64,000 nucleotides of DNA from Pseudomonadota bacterium (GCA_021790335.1 JAJYEE010000002.1:68164-132163), one strand, 5' to 3'. Numbered from the stretch's first letter, positions 1-11,700 are shown. Made by a program: numbers and translations. The notes: a model not told the origin generated them from the letters alone.

Positions 1-1
1 T

Positions 2-241
2 GCCGGCATCAGTCTGTTTGTCGGATTAAGTTTTCTGACCAGTTCACAGCTCGCAGCCGAGGGGGTGCACCTGCCGTGGGCCAACCCGGCGCGTGCCGTT
101 TTGCTGGTGGCGGCCACCGCGTGGAGCGTGGCGCTCGCCGTACGTCTTGCCACCAGACATCGCGTCGCCGCCGCGGCCGCGACGCTGCTGGCCCTTGCCC
201 TGCCGCTTGCTGCCTGGACGGCGCAAATATTTTTCTGGTAA
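2..241 (+). CDS. C-terminal fragment of a membrane protein (5' end outside window)
   Basis: Open frame from base 2 (AGISLFVGLSFLTSSQLAAEGVHLPW...LALALPLAAWTAQIFFW*), hydrophobic helices, TAA at 239-241. Confidence 0.5.
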   Translation, partial: AGISLFVGLSFLTSSQLAAEGVHLPWANPARAVLLVAATAWSVALAVRLATRHRVAAAAATLLALALPLAAWTAQIFFW

Positions 242-303
242 CCGGGCAGGTTTTCGGCCAATCAGAGACATCGCGCCAAAACGGTGTGTGGATGACGCAG
301 GAA

Positions 304-1596
304 TCAGATGTGGAACTCCCGTGTTCGGTCATCGTAGCCGAATAGCTCGGCATAGCGTGCCCAGCCGGTGACGACCCGCAGGGTTCTCTCCACGTCGCGG
401 CGGGTAAGATGGTCCTCAAGCTCCGACTCGAAGCGCACGCGTGGCGCGCGGTGACCGCCGCGCTCATCGAGCACCCTCCGGATATGAGCGGAGAGCGGCA
501 CGAATTCCAGCAGATGCTCCTTGAACAGCCGCTTGCGCTCATCGGTTCCGCCATGGACGAACATGCGGCCGGCGGCGGTAAGCCGCACGGCACCGTTACT
601 GAGTTCGGCGAACCCCAGCATGTGCAGCGATTCGGCAAGCGGGAACAGATCGTCCACCTGCAACCCGAGCGCACGGGCGATCTCGCGCAGTCCGGAACGA
701 CCGTGATACGGAGCGCCCGTCAGGGTTTCGAGCAGACCACTCATCTGGCTGACGGACGCGCGGGCCAGAGGCCGTGCAAGTCCGCCGTGCGGCTGGCCCG
801 GTGCCGCGGAAAAGACGACCGCCCGGGAAGTGAGGATGGCATAGATTTCGTCGACCACGGTCCGGAACGCATCGTCCAGCCGGTTACGGGGGTGTGCAAG
901 GCCCACCGGAATTTCCGCCGCCACGCGCCCGGGATTGGAGGAGAGGATCGCGATCCGGTCGCACATCAGCACAGCCTCTTCGATGTTATGGGTCACGAGC
1001 AGCGCCGATGTGGTCGGAATCGCCTGTTCCTGCCACAGATCGATGAAATCGGTGCGCAATGTCTCCGCCGTCAGCACATCGAGCGCCGAAAACGGCTCGT
1101 CCATGAGCAGCACAGGTGAACCGGTGACCATTGCGCGGGCAAATCCGACACGCTGGCGCATTCCGCCGGAGAGTTCGCGCGGATAGGCACCCTGGAACCC
1201 GTCGAGACCGATGAGGTCGATGGCGGACTCGGCGCGCTCGCGTCTTTCGCGCCCGCAGAGGGCGAAGGCGTCGAGCCCGGTTTCGACATTCTCGATGACT
1301 GTCAGCCACGGGAAAAGCGCGAACGTCTGGAATACCACCGCGATGCCTTCGCTTGGACCCGTGAGCGGCATTGCACGGTGATAGACCTGCCCGGAGGTGG
1401 GCCGCACCAGTCCGGCCGCGATGCGCAGCAGGGTCGATTTTCCGGCCCCGGAGCGTCCGAGCAGGCCGAGGATCTCGCGGGCGTGCAGAGCCAGATCGAT
1501 GTCTGCCAGAACCGGCAGGGGTTCGCCGGAGGGTTTGGCGAAATCCATGCAGACCTTGCGCAGTTCGATGAGCGGGCGTTCGGACTGGGAATTCAT
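304..1596 (-). CDS. ABC transporter ATP-binding protein (NitT/TauT type) with C-terminal AAA-associated domain
   Basis: Walker A GRSGAGKST, signature LSGGMRQR, Walker B VLLMDEPFSALD; long C-terminal winged-helix-like extension; likely start MNSQSERPLIEL at 1596. Confidence 0.9.
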   Translation of the reverse strand: MNSQSERPLIELRKVCMDFAKPSGEPLPVLADIDLALHAREILGLLGRSGAGKSTLLRIAAGLVRPTSGQVYHRAMPLTGPSEGIAVVFQTFALFPWLTVIENVETGLDAFALCGRERRERAESAIDLIGLDGFQGAYPRELSGGMRQRVGFARAMVTGSPVLLMDEPFSALDVLTAETLRTDFIDLWQEQAIPTTSALLVTHNIEEAVLMCDRIAILSSNPGRVAAEIPVGLAHPRNRLDDAFRTVVDEIYAILTSRAVVFSAAPGQPHGGLARPLARASVSQMSGLLETLTGAPYHGRSGLREIARALGLQVDDLFPLAESLHMLGFAELSNGAVRLTAAGRMFVHGGTDERKRLFKEHLLEFVPLSAHIRRVLDERGGHRAPRVRFESELEDHLTRRDVERTLRVVTGWARYAELFGYDDRTREFHI

Positions 1597-1604
1597 GGGA
1601 TGCG

Positions 1605-3485
1605 TCAATCGAGCCGTGTGCGTCGTTCTGCGAAGACGTACAGCGGGCGCCAGAGCAGGCGGTTCATGGCGATGACCAGGGCCGACATGACTGCGATTCC
1701 GAGCGCGGCGCGCGGAAAGTCGCCGGCTTCCGTCATGCGCGAAATGTAAGCGCCCAGGCCACCGGCGGTGAGTTTCGTAGGCCCCCAGCGGACCACCTCC
1801 GAGACTATGCTCGCATTCCAGGCTCCGCCGCATGCCGTGATCGCGCCGGTTACGTAATAGGGGAAAATCCCGGGCAGCATGATGTCGCGCCACCAGCGCC
1901 AACCCCGGATGCGCAGACTGGCAGTGGCCTCGAGCAGGTCGGGCGGCAAGGCACTTGCGCCGGCGATCACGTTGAACAGAATGTACCACTGCGCCCCGAG
2001 AATCATCAGCGGACTCAGCCAGATCGCCGGAGTGAGGTTCAGCCGAACGATGAGAAACACCACCACCGGGAAAAGCAGATTGGCAGGAAAGGCGGCCAGA
2101 AACTGTGCGACCGGCTGTACCTTTCGCGCCAGCCTGGGCCGCAGTCCGACCGCGATTCCGATCGGGACCCAGACTGCGCTTGCCACTGCTACGAGCACGA
2201 TCACCCGCAGCAGAGTGAGCGCGCCGCTCCTCGCAGCGACCGCTACGTCGTGCCACGAAAGCGCCACACGAGCGAAACCCAGAAGCTCCACGAGGACATA
2301 GCCCAGGACGCCAAGCAGCAGACCAAACCACATGATGTCTGCAATCCGGCTACGGGATAGGTAGCGCCCCAGCCGCTGCACGCCAGCGGGACAAGACAGC
2401 CGCGCACGGGCAGCCGTCGTCACGCCAGCCGCGACCGGCCGTGTGAAGCTGCGCAGCAGCCGGGAATGCTGAAACAGATCGAGAACCCAGGAGCGTGACC
2501 TGACCAGCGCGGAAGTAGTGGCGACCTGGAACTGTTCCGACCAGACAACCAGTGGACGGAAAAACATCTGGTCGTAAACGAGGATGGCGGCACCCATGGC
2601 AGCGATTGCCCATCCGACCGCTGCCAGGTTGTGCTCTCTGATCGCCTGGGCAACGTACGCACCGACGCCGGGCAGTCTTATCTGCCGGCCATCGACCGTG
2701 ATGGCTTCGGATGCGACGACGAAGAACCATCCTGCCGACATCGACATCATCGTATTCCATACGAGCCCCGGCATGGCGAACGGCACCTCTAGACGCCAGA
2801 ATCTCTGCCACGCGGAAAGTCGCAGACTGCGGCTTGCTTCGTCAAGGTCGCGCGGAACGGTACGCAGAGACTGGTAGAAGCCGAACGCCATGTTCCAGGC
2901 CTGGCTGGTAAAGATGGCGAAGATGGCGGCGAGCTCCGGGCCCAGCTGGCTGTCGGGAAACGCCGAAATGAGAAAAGGCACAGTGAAAGCAAGATAGCCG
3001 AGGACCGGTACGGACTGCAGCACATCGAGCAGCGGAATCAGGATCATCTCGGCGCGGCGGCTCTTGGCGGCGAGCGTGGCATAAGTGAAGGTGAAGGCCA
3101 GGGAGGCTGTGATGGCAACGAACATCCGCATCGTCGTGCGCAGCGTATACAGCGGTAGTGCTGCGGGCGACAGACTGATCGGCAGCGGATGCGCAACAGC
3201 CAGAGGCGCAACCATCTGATGCGCTCCCGAGCCGACCAGAATCAGCGCACCCAGAACCAGGATGGTGGCAGCCAGATCCTGCCAGCTCGCCTGGCGCAGA
3301 TGCCACCGTGCCCCGCTTAAAACCTCTGCGTGTTGTTCCACGAAGGTTTCCAGTACATCCATGGCTTGCCGCAGGCGGCGGAAAGAATGCGCGCGGACGC
3401 GCACTTCCTTGTTCGTCCCTCCGAAGTTCGACGGGGTCGCGCTGCGAGCGAGGCTGGCAACGGGTGCTCCCGTCCCCGGAATCAT
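1605..3485 (-). CDS. ABC transporter permease, two fused membrane domains
   Basis: 626 aa with two BPD_transp-type halves, each with an EAA-like loop (DEASRSLRLSAWQRFWRLEVPFAMPG; LEATASLRIRGWRWWRDIMLPGIFPY). Confidence 0.85.
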   Translation of the reverse strand: MIPGTGAPVASLARSATPSNFGGTNKEVRVRAHSFRRLRQAMDVLETFVEQHAEVLSGARWHLRQASWQDLAATILVLGALILVGSGAHQMVAPLAVAHPLPISLSPAALPLYTLRTTMRMFVAITASLAFTFTYATLAAKSRRAEMILIPLLDVLQSVPVLGYLAFTVPFLISAFPDSQLGPELAAIFAIFTSQAWNMAFGFYQSLRTVPRDLDEASRSLRLSAWQRFWRLEVPFAMPGLVWNTMMSMSAGWFFVVASEAITVDGRQIRLPGVGAYVAQAIREHNLAAVGWAIAAMGAAILVYDQMFFRPLVVWSEQFQVATTSALVRSRSWVLDLFQHSRLLRSFTRPVAAGVTTAARARLSCPAGVQRLGRYLSRSRIADIMWFGLLLGVLGYVLVELLGFARVALSWHDVAVAARSGALTLLRVIVLVAVASAVWVPIGIAVGLRPRLARKVQPVAQFLAAFPANLLFPVVVFLIVRLNLTPAIWLSPLMILGAQWYILFNVIAGASALPPDLLEATASLRIRGWRWWRDIMLPGIFPYYVTGAITACGGAWNASIVSEVVRWGPTKLTAGGLGAYISRMTEAGDFPRAALGIAVMSALVIAMNRLLWRPLYVFAERRTRLD

Positions 3486-3827
3486 TTTCTATCCTGGGCA
3501 TTTTATGCCAATCGCCGGGTGACGGCATCATTTCTCAACGGGATCGCTCCACGATGCCCGCAGGACCCGCGCAAGATGTTACGCGGGCTTGTGCCACGGA
3601 GGGTGCGGTACAAACCAAATGTTCATAGCCTCGCAGGCGCTGGCGGCTTGGGTACGCAGCTGTATTCCTGCCCGCCGCGATCCTGGATTTTCGTTTGCCA
3701 CTCTGCCAGGTCTGGATGAGACTATGTCATGATGCGTTAGCATCGCAGATCTAGAGGGCCGTATGTGCGGCCGATGACCGCAATGCGGCGAAGGCGACTC
3801 GGCGCGGTGGGCGCAGGAAAGAGCACT

Positions 3828-4523
3828 ATGTACGACCAATGGCAGGGACCATCTCCGGCGGAAGACTACGATGCCTGGTATCGCACGGTGCGCGGTGCCT
3901 GGATCGCAGATGCGGAGTTCGCCCTGATGATGAAGCTTCTACGCCCAACGTCCGGCACGTCCGTACTCGACGTCGGCAGCGGCACCGGTCATTTCAGTCG
4001 CCGCTTCGCTGCCGCCGGGCTCTATGTTACGGGACTTGAACCCGATCCGGCCATGCTGGCGTACGCATCGTTGTCGGGCGGAGGCGTAAATTATGTGCGT
4101 GCTGCGGCCAATGACCTGCCGTTCGCCGCACATTCGTTCGACTATGTCGCAGCGGTGACCAGCCTGTGTTTTATCACGCAGGCGTCGCGGGCCCTTGCCG
4201 AAATGTGGCGCGTCTGCCGGAGCGGACTGATTCTCGGGCTGCTCAACCGCCACAGCCTCCTGCATAGCATGAAGCGCGGGACAGGCAGTTACCGCGGTGC
4301 CCGCTGGGACACGGCGGAGGAAGTGCGCGCATGGTCACGCCGGCTCGATCCATGGCCGCGGATGAAAGTGCGCAGCGCGGTGTTTCTGCCAGGAGGCGGA
4401 GCGGGTGCTCGGTTCATCGAGCCGCTCATTCCCGCCGCGCTGCCGTGGGGCGGTTTTCTGGCCGTCATGATGCGTCGCGACGCTTCCGTCCGCGAACAGG
4501 CCGGTGGTTCAGGCAGATCGTGA
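3828..4523 (+). CDS. Class I SAM-dependent methyltransferase
   Basis: SAM motif VLDVGSGTGHFSRRFAAAGLYVTGLEPDPAML; likely start MYDQW. Confidence 0.8.
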   Translation: MYDQWQGPSPAEDYDAWYRTVRGAWIADAEFALMMKLLRPTSGTSVLDVGSGTGHFSRRFAAAGLYVTGLEPDPAMLAYASLSGGGVNYVRAAANDLPFAAHSFDYVAAVTSLCFITQASRALAEMWRVCRSGLILGLLNRHSLLHSMKRGTGSYRGARWDTAEEVRAWSRRLDPWPRMKVRSAVFLPGGGAGARFIEPLIPAALPWGGFLAVMMRRDASVREQAGGSGRS

Positions 4524-4904
4524 CGCCCTGTTCGCGTGGAGGCCGTCGATGCACATCAAGGCCCGCGGTTTGCGACTGGAATCCGCACGCGTATTCCGTT
4601 GGCTATCGGAAGCCCGTGGGCCGCTTTGGCAGCCGCTACAACTCCATAACGCGTTCGGCGGGCGTTCAAAGCGCAGAGGAGCCCGAGCAGTTCAATAACT
4701 CTGAATTCCGATCTGCCGAACAAGCTCAAGTGCACTTCCGTATCTTGCATGATCAAAACGAACGGCCGATGCCAGCGCGCAGGCAGGTTATTGAAGCAGG
4801 ATAAACAGTTGCAGGCCGAGTTGATCCAAGTCATAGCCGGAATCCATGATGAGTTGAACGCTTTCCAAAGTAACTGCGCTTTCCTGCGCAATCATGTATA
4901 TTTT

Positions 4905-5530
4905 TTGTCATGCCACGCACGATGGCCAGCATTCATGAAGCCGCCGAGTTCCTGGGTGTCGCGGCGCAAACCCTGCGGCGATGGGGGCGCGAAGGCAAGC
5001 TCATGCGCGATGAGTGCCCGGCAGGCAGACGGCGTCGCTACGACCTTGCGCGACTTCGACCCGAGCAACTTCGTGCGCAGGGCGAGCAACGGCGCACTGT
5101 GGGCTACGCACTGTCTTGAGTCATGACCGGAAGGACGATCTGGCGCGGCAAAAGCAGGTGCTCGAGATCTACTGTTGCAGCTTGATGAAGAATCAGCGAG
5201 CTGGCGCGATCCGTCGCCGATATGGGTTTCTTCGAGTTCCGGCGGCCACTGCAGTACAAGGCCAAAATGGGTGGCAGATCGCCGGTTCGCCAGTAATTAA
5301 GACGTGTTCGTCCTGCCGGCACAGGCTCGACGCTCTGCCCGAGCGGACGTGCGCGGGATGCGACGCGATCTACCACCGCGACTTCGGTGCAGCGACCAAT
5401 CCGAAGAACACGGCCGTGAGTTCCACGGCATCAGCCTGCCGAGGGAAGGGCTCGGGCTCCGGCCGCAAGAGCGGAACAAAACCGGTCTCATGGAAGCGGG
5501 AAGTCAGCCTTGTTCATATTCGAACCTGAA
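4905..5530 (+). mobile_element. IS607-family insertion sequence remnant: TnpA N-terminal HTH joined to TnpB C-terminal zinc-finger region, internally deleted and frameshifted
   Basis: MASIHEAAEFLGVAAQTLRRWGREGKL..RRRYDLARLRPEQLRAQGEQRRTVGYA (MerR-like HTH of IS607 resolvase), then in other frames SHDRKDDLARQKQVLEIYC, ADMGFFEFRRPLQYKAKMGG and KTCSSCRHRLDALPERTCAGCDAIYHRDFGAATNPKN (TnpB C-terminus). Confidence 0.85.
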
Positions 5531-5612
5531 TGAGAAAGTCTGACGGAACGATTGGATAGCCTTGAGCGGCCAGCTGCAGCATCATGGGTAACAATTGCAT
5601 GGAGGACGTCCT

Positions 5613-6944
5613 ATGCCGTCTGCCGTAAGCGGGCCCGAGGCGCATCGCTACCGGCTGTCGGGAACCGCCCGGCAAGGATTTGCACTTGCGACCTGGGGTT
5701 TTTTCGCCGGGTTCGCAACGGTCGCCCTGTACGGGCCGGCTGCCGTGTTATTCCAGGACCAGATGCGCCTCACCGGAGTCTCGCTCGGGTTGCTGGTCGC
5801 AGCCCCGCAGATTACCGGCTCGCTGTTCCGCATTCCCTTCGGCGCGTGGGTCGATCGTGCGGGGGGCCGCGTACCGATGCTGACCCTGTTGGGCCTTTCG
5901 TTGATCGGTGTGTGGGGGCTGGTGTTCATCCTGGCCACGACCGCGGCCATCGATTTTCGGCTCTATCCGGTCATCCTCTTTTTCGGTCTGCTGAGCGGCT
6001 GCGGCGTCGCCTCGTTTTCGGTCGGAATCCCGCAAGTCTCCTACTGGTATCCCCAGAGCCGTCAGGGAGCGATCCTGGGTATCTACAGTGGCATCGGAAA
6101 TCTGGCACCAGGACTGTTCACGCTGCTGCTGCCTGTAGCGATCGAAACTTGGGGGGTCATGGGGTCATATCTGGGGTGGCTGCTGTTTCTGATTGTCGCA
6201 GCCTCGGTCTACGCATGGTTCGCGCGCGACGCCTATTACTTTCAGCTGCGCGCCCAAGGGGTCGGTGCGGACGAGAGCCGCGAGATCGCCGCCCGGCATG
6301 GGGAGGAGCTTTTCCCGAAGGAATCGGTATGGCATGCGCTGATGGTCGCGGCCGAGAATCCCCGCACGTGGGGGCTTATGGTGCTCTACTTCGTCTCCTT
6401 TGGCGGGTTCCTGGCGCTGACCGTATGGTTCCCAATTTTTTGGGTGAACTCCTATCACGTAAGCATGGTGCAGGCCGGCATCCTGGGCGGGGCGGGCTTT
6501 TCGCTGCTCGCGGCCGTCATACGTGTCTACGGCAGTGCACTATCCGAGCGGTTCGGTGCAGAGCGCGTTGCGGTGCTCGCGTACTCGATCGTACTGGCCG
6601 GCGCGCTACTGCTCACTCTGGGCCGGAGCTTTTGCCTGAGTCTCGCGGGCGAGATGTTTATCGCGCTCGGCATGGGTACCGCTAACGCAACGGTGTTCAG
6701 GATGGTACCGAGATACGTGCCCGAGGCCGTAGGGGGTGCATCGTGGTTCGTGGGAGGGATCGGGGCCACCGGCGGCTTCATGCTGCCGCCTTTTCTGGGC
6801 GCCGTGGTTGACGCGCTGGGCAGGCGCGGTTATGCGGGCGGGTTCTTCGCCTATCTGGTGCTGGCGGTAATCGCTCTGATTGTCTCAAGCGGTTTCTGCC
6901 GCATCGGGATGCAGAGGTCCGGACCTGCGGGCGGGCAGCACTGA
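5613..6944 (+). CDS. MFS transporter, NarK-like nitrate/nitrite family
   Basis: About 12 TM segments; GFFAGFATVALYGPAAVLFQDQMRLTG..FRIPFGAWVDRAGGR; GGAGG upstream of ATG 5613. Confidence 0.85.
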   Translation: MPSAVSGPEAHRYRLSGTARQGFALATWGFFAGFATVALYGPAAVLFQDQMRLTGVSLGLLVAAPQITGSLFRIPFGAWVDRAGGRVPMLTLLGLSLIGVWGLVFILATTAAIDFRLYPVILFFGLLSGCGVASFSVGIPQVSYWYPQSRQGAILGIYSGIGNLAPGLFTLLLPVAIETWGVMGSYLGWLLFLIVAASVYAWFARDAYYFQLRAQGVGADESREIAARHGEELFPKESVWHALMVAAENPRTWGLMVLYFVSFGGFLALTVWFPIFWVNSYHVSMVQAGILGGAGFSLLAAVIRVYGSALSERFGAERVAVLAYSIVLAGALLLTLGRSFCLSLAGEMFIALGMGTANATVFRMVPRYVPEAVGGASWFVGGIGATGGFMLPPFLGAVVDALGRRGYAGGFFAYLVLAVIALIVSSGFCRIGMQRSGPAGGQH

Positions 6945-7282
6945 TGAAAGCCAACGGGCTGCGTGCCGGACGAACCTTGCCGCCTTTGTGCCGGGCCCGG
7001 CGCAGCAACCGGGCATGCACCGCCGGCGACCGTCATCCGAGTCGGGGTCGGTCCGCGCACTGGCAGGCATCGGCAGCGGTTATACTGGCGGCTGTGCCAA
7101 TGCCGCCGGTCAAAACGCTGCCCTGGGTCCCGCTTCGCGCCGCGGCGGGTGACCACGATCGTCGCCTGGCCAGCGCGCCGGTTGTGGCCACGGCGCGTTC
7201 CGGATCGATGTATAGGTCATCCGGCAGCCTACGGGCGCGCCGCCTGTTACGGGGCTGACGCGGCTTGGCCGGCCGACATTGC

Positions 7283-8578
7283 ATGCACCGTCCCACACGA
7301 TCGCTGGTGTGGTGGCAGGTGCTGTACCGGTACTCTCTCTTCGAAGCGGGCGACGCCGGATGGTCGCTGATCGTTGTCTCTACGTATTTCGGGACCTATC
7401 TGCAAACGGTCCTGAAAGCACCCGGGTCAGACCTCGGCTGGGCCGTGACGGGCGGCGCGGTGATCATCGCGGTGCTGTCGCCGATCCTGGGCGCGGCCGC
7501 CGACCACAGCGGCCGGAGGCAGCCGTATCTGCGCGTTGCCGTTTTCGGAGTTGTGCTGACGACCGCCGGCCTAGCATGGACCGGCACGGCCCCTGCGGCG
7601 TTGCTGCTGTTCATGCTCGCCTATATCTGCATCAACGCGGCGTTTGCGTTCTTCGCCGCGATGATCCCGGCCGTGAGCAGCGAACGCAATGTCGCGACCG
7701 TGGTCAGCATGACCGTCGGCGTCGGATATGCCGGGGCTCTGCTCTGCATGCTGACCCTGAGCCGGCTCGTAACGAGCGACGCACTGGCGGGCCGGGTGTT
7801 CCTCCCGATGGCCCTGATCTATCTGGGCTTCGCCATGCCCGCCATGTACCTTTCGCCCGACCTCATCCCCAGAAACCCCTCCGCTATCCACTTTGCCGCG
7901 GCGTATCGTAGGCTGCGGCAGACCATTCGCGAAGCGTCCAGATACCGCCACCTGTTCCGTTTCCTTGTCGGCGATTTCTTATACAAGAATGCCATTGCCT
8001 CGGTCATTACGCTCATGGGGCTGTATTCGCGCAATGTGATGGGATTCAAGGCCAACGAGCTCGCCTCGCTCTTCGGGCCGGCGATTGTGGTGGCAATGCT
8101 GTCGGCCTGGCTATTGTTCGGTCCGCTGATCCGGACCGTCGGCCCCAAGCGGACAGTTTTGATAGACCTGGCGGTCTGGCTGCTGCTTTTCGGCGCCATA
8201 CTGACGATCAGACCGCAGATGTCACTTGATCTGGGCGGATGGCAGTTGCGCGGGAAACAGCTTTTTGCCGGGATCGTTGCGCCGCTGGCCGGCATCGGGC
8301 TTGCCGGAGTCTGGTCCGGCAGCAGGGTGCTCCTCACGGCGCTGGCGCCTGTCGAGAAGTCCGGCGAATTCTGGGGGCTCTACAACCTTTCGGGTCGCAG
8401 CGCCAGTGTACTGGGTGATGCCACGTGGTCGACGATTTTGACTGTGCTGGGAGAAGGGTTGCGGGGGTATCAGGCGGCGGTCGTGGCACTGGCGTTGTAT
8501 GTATTGCTGGGGGCCGCGCTGATCGCGTCACTGCCAGATGTCCGTCCTTCACCTGGAAACTTTCGGCCACCGATTTGA
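7283..8578 (+). CDS. MFS transporter, UMF1/Atg22-like family
   Basis: MHRPTRSLVWWQVLYRYSLFEAGDAGWSLIVVSTYFGTYLQTV; multiple TM segments. Confidence 0.75.
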   Translation: MHRPTRSLVWWQVLYRYSLFEAGDAGWSLIVVSTYFGTYLQTVLKAPGSDLGWAVTGGAVIIAVLSPILGAAADHSGRRQPYLRVAVFGVVLTTAGLAWTGTAPAALLLFMLAYICINAAFAFFAAMIPAVSSERNVATVVSMTVGVGYAGALLCMLTLSRLVTSDALAGRVFLPMALIYLGFAMPAMYLSPDLIPRNPSAIHFAAAYRRLRQTIREASRYRHLFRFLVGDFLYKNAIASVITLMGLYSRNVMGFKANELASLFGPAIVVAMLSAWLLFGPLIRTVGPKRTVLIDLAVWLLLFGAILTIRPQMSLDLGGWQLRGKQLFAGIVAPLAGIGLAGVWSGSRVLLTALAPVEKSGEFWGLYNLSGRSASVLGDATWSTILTVLGEGLRGYQAAVVALALYVLLGAALIASLPDVRPSPGNFRPPI

Positions 8579-8702
8579 AGTCGGGGTCGTGCCTGCCAGG
8601 CACCGGAAGAGCAGCCGCGCGCGTTCTGCCATCGCGGAGGAAATCCTGGAGGCAGCTGTTCCGTACGGCTGCAGATAACCGAGTGTACCGAGGCGCCTGA
8701 GC

Positions 8703-11700
8703 GTGACTACGGAAAAAACAATGCCAGCGGAGTTTTCCGGACTTTCTGACGCGGATGTCCGGGCGCGTGTCGAGCGCGGCGATATCAACCGCATCAAGGC
8801 GCCGGCGAGCCGGACGACTCTTGAAATCGTACGCACCAATGTTTTTACCCGGTTCAATGCGCTTCTGGGGACGCTATCCGTCGTGATTCTGATGACCGGC
8901 CCCTGGCAGGATTCTCTGTTCGGCGGGATTGTCATCGTCAACGCCCTGATCGGAATCGTCCAGGAGCTGCGTGCAAAATGGACGCTCGATCGCCTCTCCG
9001 TGGTGAGCCAGCCCAAAGCCCGTGCGGTACGTGCCGGGAGCAGCATCGACATCCCGACGGAAGAGATCGTCCTGGACGATCTTCTGGAACTCGCAGCTGG
9101 CGATCAAGTGGTCGTCGACGGACTGCTGCTCTCGGCTGCGGGACTCGAGATCGATGAATCCCTGCTCACCGGGGAATCCGAAGCAGTTTCCAAAAAGGCC
9201 GGCGAGGAAGTACTGTCGGGAAGCTTCGTGGTCGCTGGCTCGGGCCGTTGCCGCGCAATCCGCGTCGGAGCCTCGTCCTACGGGCAGCGTCTCGCCGGTG
9301 AGGCCAGGAGCTTCAGCTTGGCGCATTCCGAGTTGCGGGCGGGGATCGACCGGATTCTGCGGTACATTACCTGGGCCATCGTGCCGACCGCCGCTCTCCT
9401 TTTTACCAGTCAATTCGTGATACAGGGGGCGGTCGCCGGTGCGTTGCTGTTTTCTGCCGCCGGCGTCGTAGCGATGGTGCCGGAGGGCCTGGTGCTGTTG
9501 ACCAGCCTTGCGCTGGCGGTCGGAGCCATGAGGCTCGCCGGCCAGCGCACCCTGGTTCAAGATCTCGCCGCAATCGAAACTCTCGCCAGAGTCGACGTCG
9601 TCTGCCTCGACAAGACCGGAACGCTGACGGAACGCGATCCGCGCGTAGAGCGCATCGAGATGCTGTTCGGCGAGCATCCCGATGCCACGCACGCACTTGC
9701 CGCCCTAGCCGTGGCTGAGCCGACGCCGAACCCCACTCTACTGGCAATCGGACGCGCTTATCCGGAGGAACAGCCGCGTGCCGTCAGCGATTTCGTGCCG
9801 TTCTCATCGTCCCGTAAATGGAGCGGCGCAAGCATCGACCGGCTCGGCACCTGGGTACTCGGTGCCCCCGAAGCGCTGCTCGCCGGAGTCCCCGGAAGCG
9901 GGGCGCTGCGCCAGCGTGCCGAGGAGCACGCGCACTTCGGGTACCGCGTGCTGCTTCTTGCCAGATCCGACCGCAGCCTTGCGTCCGAGCAGTTGTTGAG
10001 CGGTCTCGCTCCGGCAGCCTTCGTCCTGCTGACCGAACAGATTCGCGTGGATGCGGCCGACACCCTGCGCTACTTCGAAGCGCAGGGTGTCGCGATCAAA
10101 GTGATTTCCGGAGACCATCCGGTCACGGTGAGCCACATCGCAACCCAGCTCGGAATCGCACACGGCAACGATCCCGTCGACGCGCGAACGCTGCCGCAGG
10201 GCGCGGACGCATTTTCCGGATTGGCGGAAACACGCTCGGTCTTCGGACGGCTGTCACCTGAGCAGAAACGATCGCTCATTGCATCGCTGCAGGAGAACGG
10301 CCACATGGTCGCAATGGTGGGTGACGGGGTAAACGATGTCCTCGCGCTAAAGCGCGCCGACGTCGGGGTTGCCATGGGCGCCGGGGCCCGGGCGGCCAGT
10401 GCCGTGTCGCACGTTGTGCTGCTCGACAATCGCTTCGCCAGCCTTCCGGCATCCATCGCTGAGGGGCGCAGGGTGGTCGGCAATGTCGAGCGGCTCGCGG
10501 CGCTGTTCCTGACCAAAACTGTCTATGCAATGATCCTGGCGCTGGTGGTCGGCGTCGCCGATGTGACATTCCCCTTTCTGCCCCGGCACCTGACCCTGGT
10601 CGGTGCGCTGACGATCGGAATCCCCGCCTTCTTCCTGTCACTCGAACAGAACACTCAGCGGGCGCGCCCCGGATTCGTCGAGCGCGTTCTGCGCTTTGCC
10701 GTACTCAGCGGCCTGTTCGTGGCCGGCGCGACGTTTGCGGTCTATGTGCTGTTGCACGCCGGCCTGGGGGCAGACCGGACCGCAGCGACAGTTGTTCTGT
10801 TCGCGGTCGCCACCTGGGTGCTTGTAAGCGTGGCTCGGCCGCTCAATTCGGCTCGCATGCTCGTGGTCGCAGGTACCGTGGCAGCATTCGTGACCGTGCT
10901 CAGTGTGCCGGTGCTGCGAGCGTTCTTCGCGCTGGATCTCCTGTCGCCCGCAGCGTGGCTGGTTGTGAGCGCGGTTACGATCGTGGCTATCGGCGCGCTG
11001 CACTGGAGTTCGGCATTTTCCGCCCGTCCTCTTTCGCAGGCGAGGAAAAGCCGGCCGTTGCGGATCAGGGAAATGGTGGGGTGGCTGCTCGGCGCGGAGA
11101 GTCCCAAATGGCCGCTGGCGCTTGCCGCCGTACTCATCATCGGCGGCACGTGGCTGTTTTTCGGAGTGCTGGAGGATGTCATCAGTCACGACCGGCTGGT
11201 CGATGCGGATGTCTTTATCTATCATCTGGTGCAATCCCTTCGCATTCCGGCAATCGACCGCGTGATGATTGCAGCCACCGAACTGGGCGATGCGCAGGTC
11301 CTGATCCCTGTGATTCTCGTGACGTTGGCTTGGTTTCTGATCCGCAGGTTGTGGTTGACGGCCGGATATTGGCTGGCCACCATCGGCATCGCCGAAGTGC
11401 TGGCGAACGTGATGAAGCTGGCGTTGCACAGGCCACGTCCCGGGTCATTCTATAACGGGATCGAACAGTTCTCGTTTCCGAGCGGACATACGGCGATGGG
11501 CACGGTCGTGTACGGCTTCCTGGCGTATCTGCTGTGCCGCCAGGCCCGCGCGGGACTACGCAGGCTGGTCATGGTGACCGCTGCCACGCTGATCGGGCTG
11601 ATTGCTGTTTCCCGGATCTACCTCGGTGCGCACTGGCTGACAGACGTGCTGGGCGGTTTGAGCTTCGGCGTAGTCTGGGTCGCCGCGTTCGCCGTTGCCT

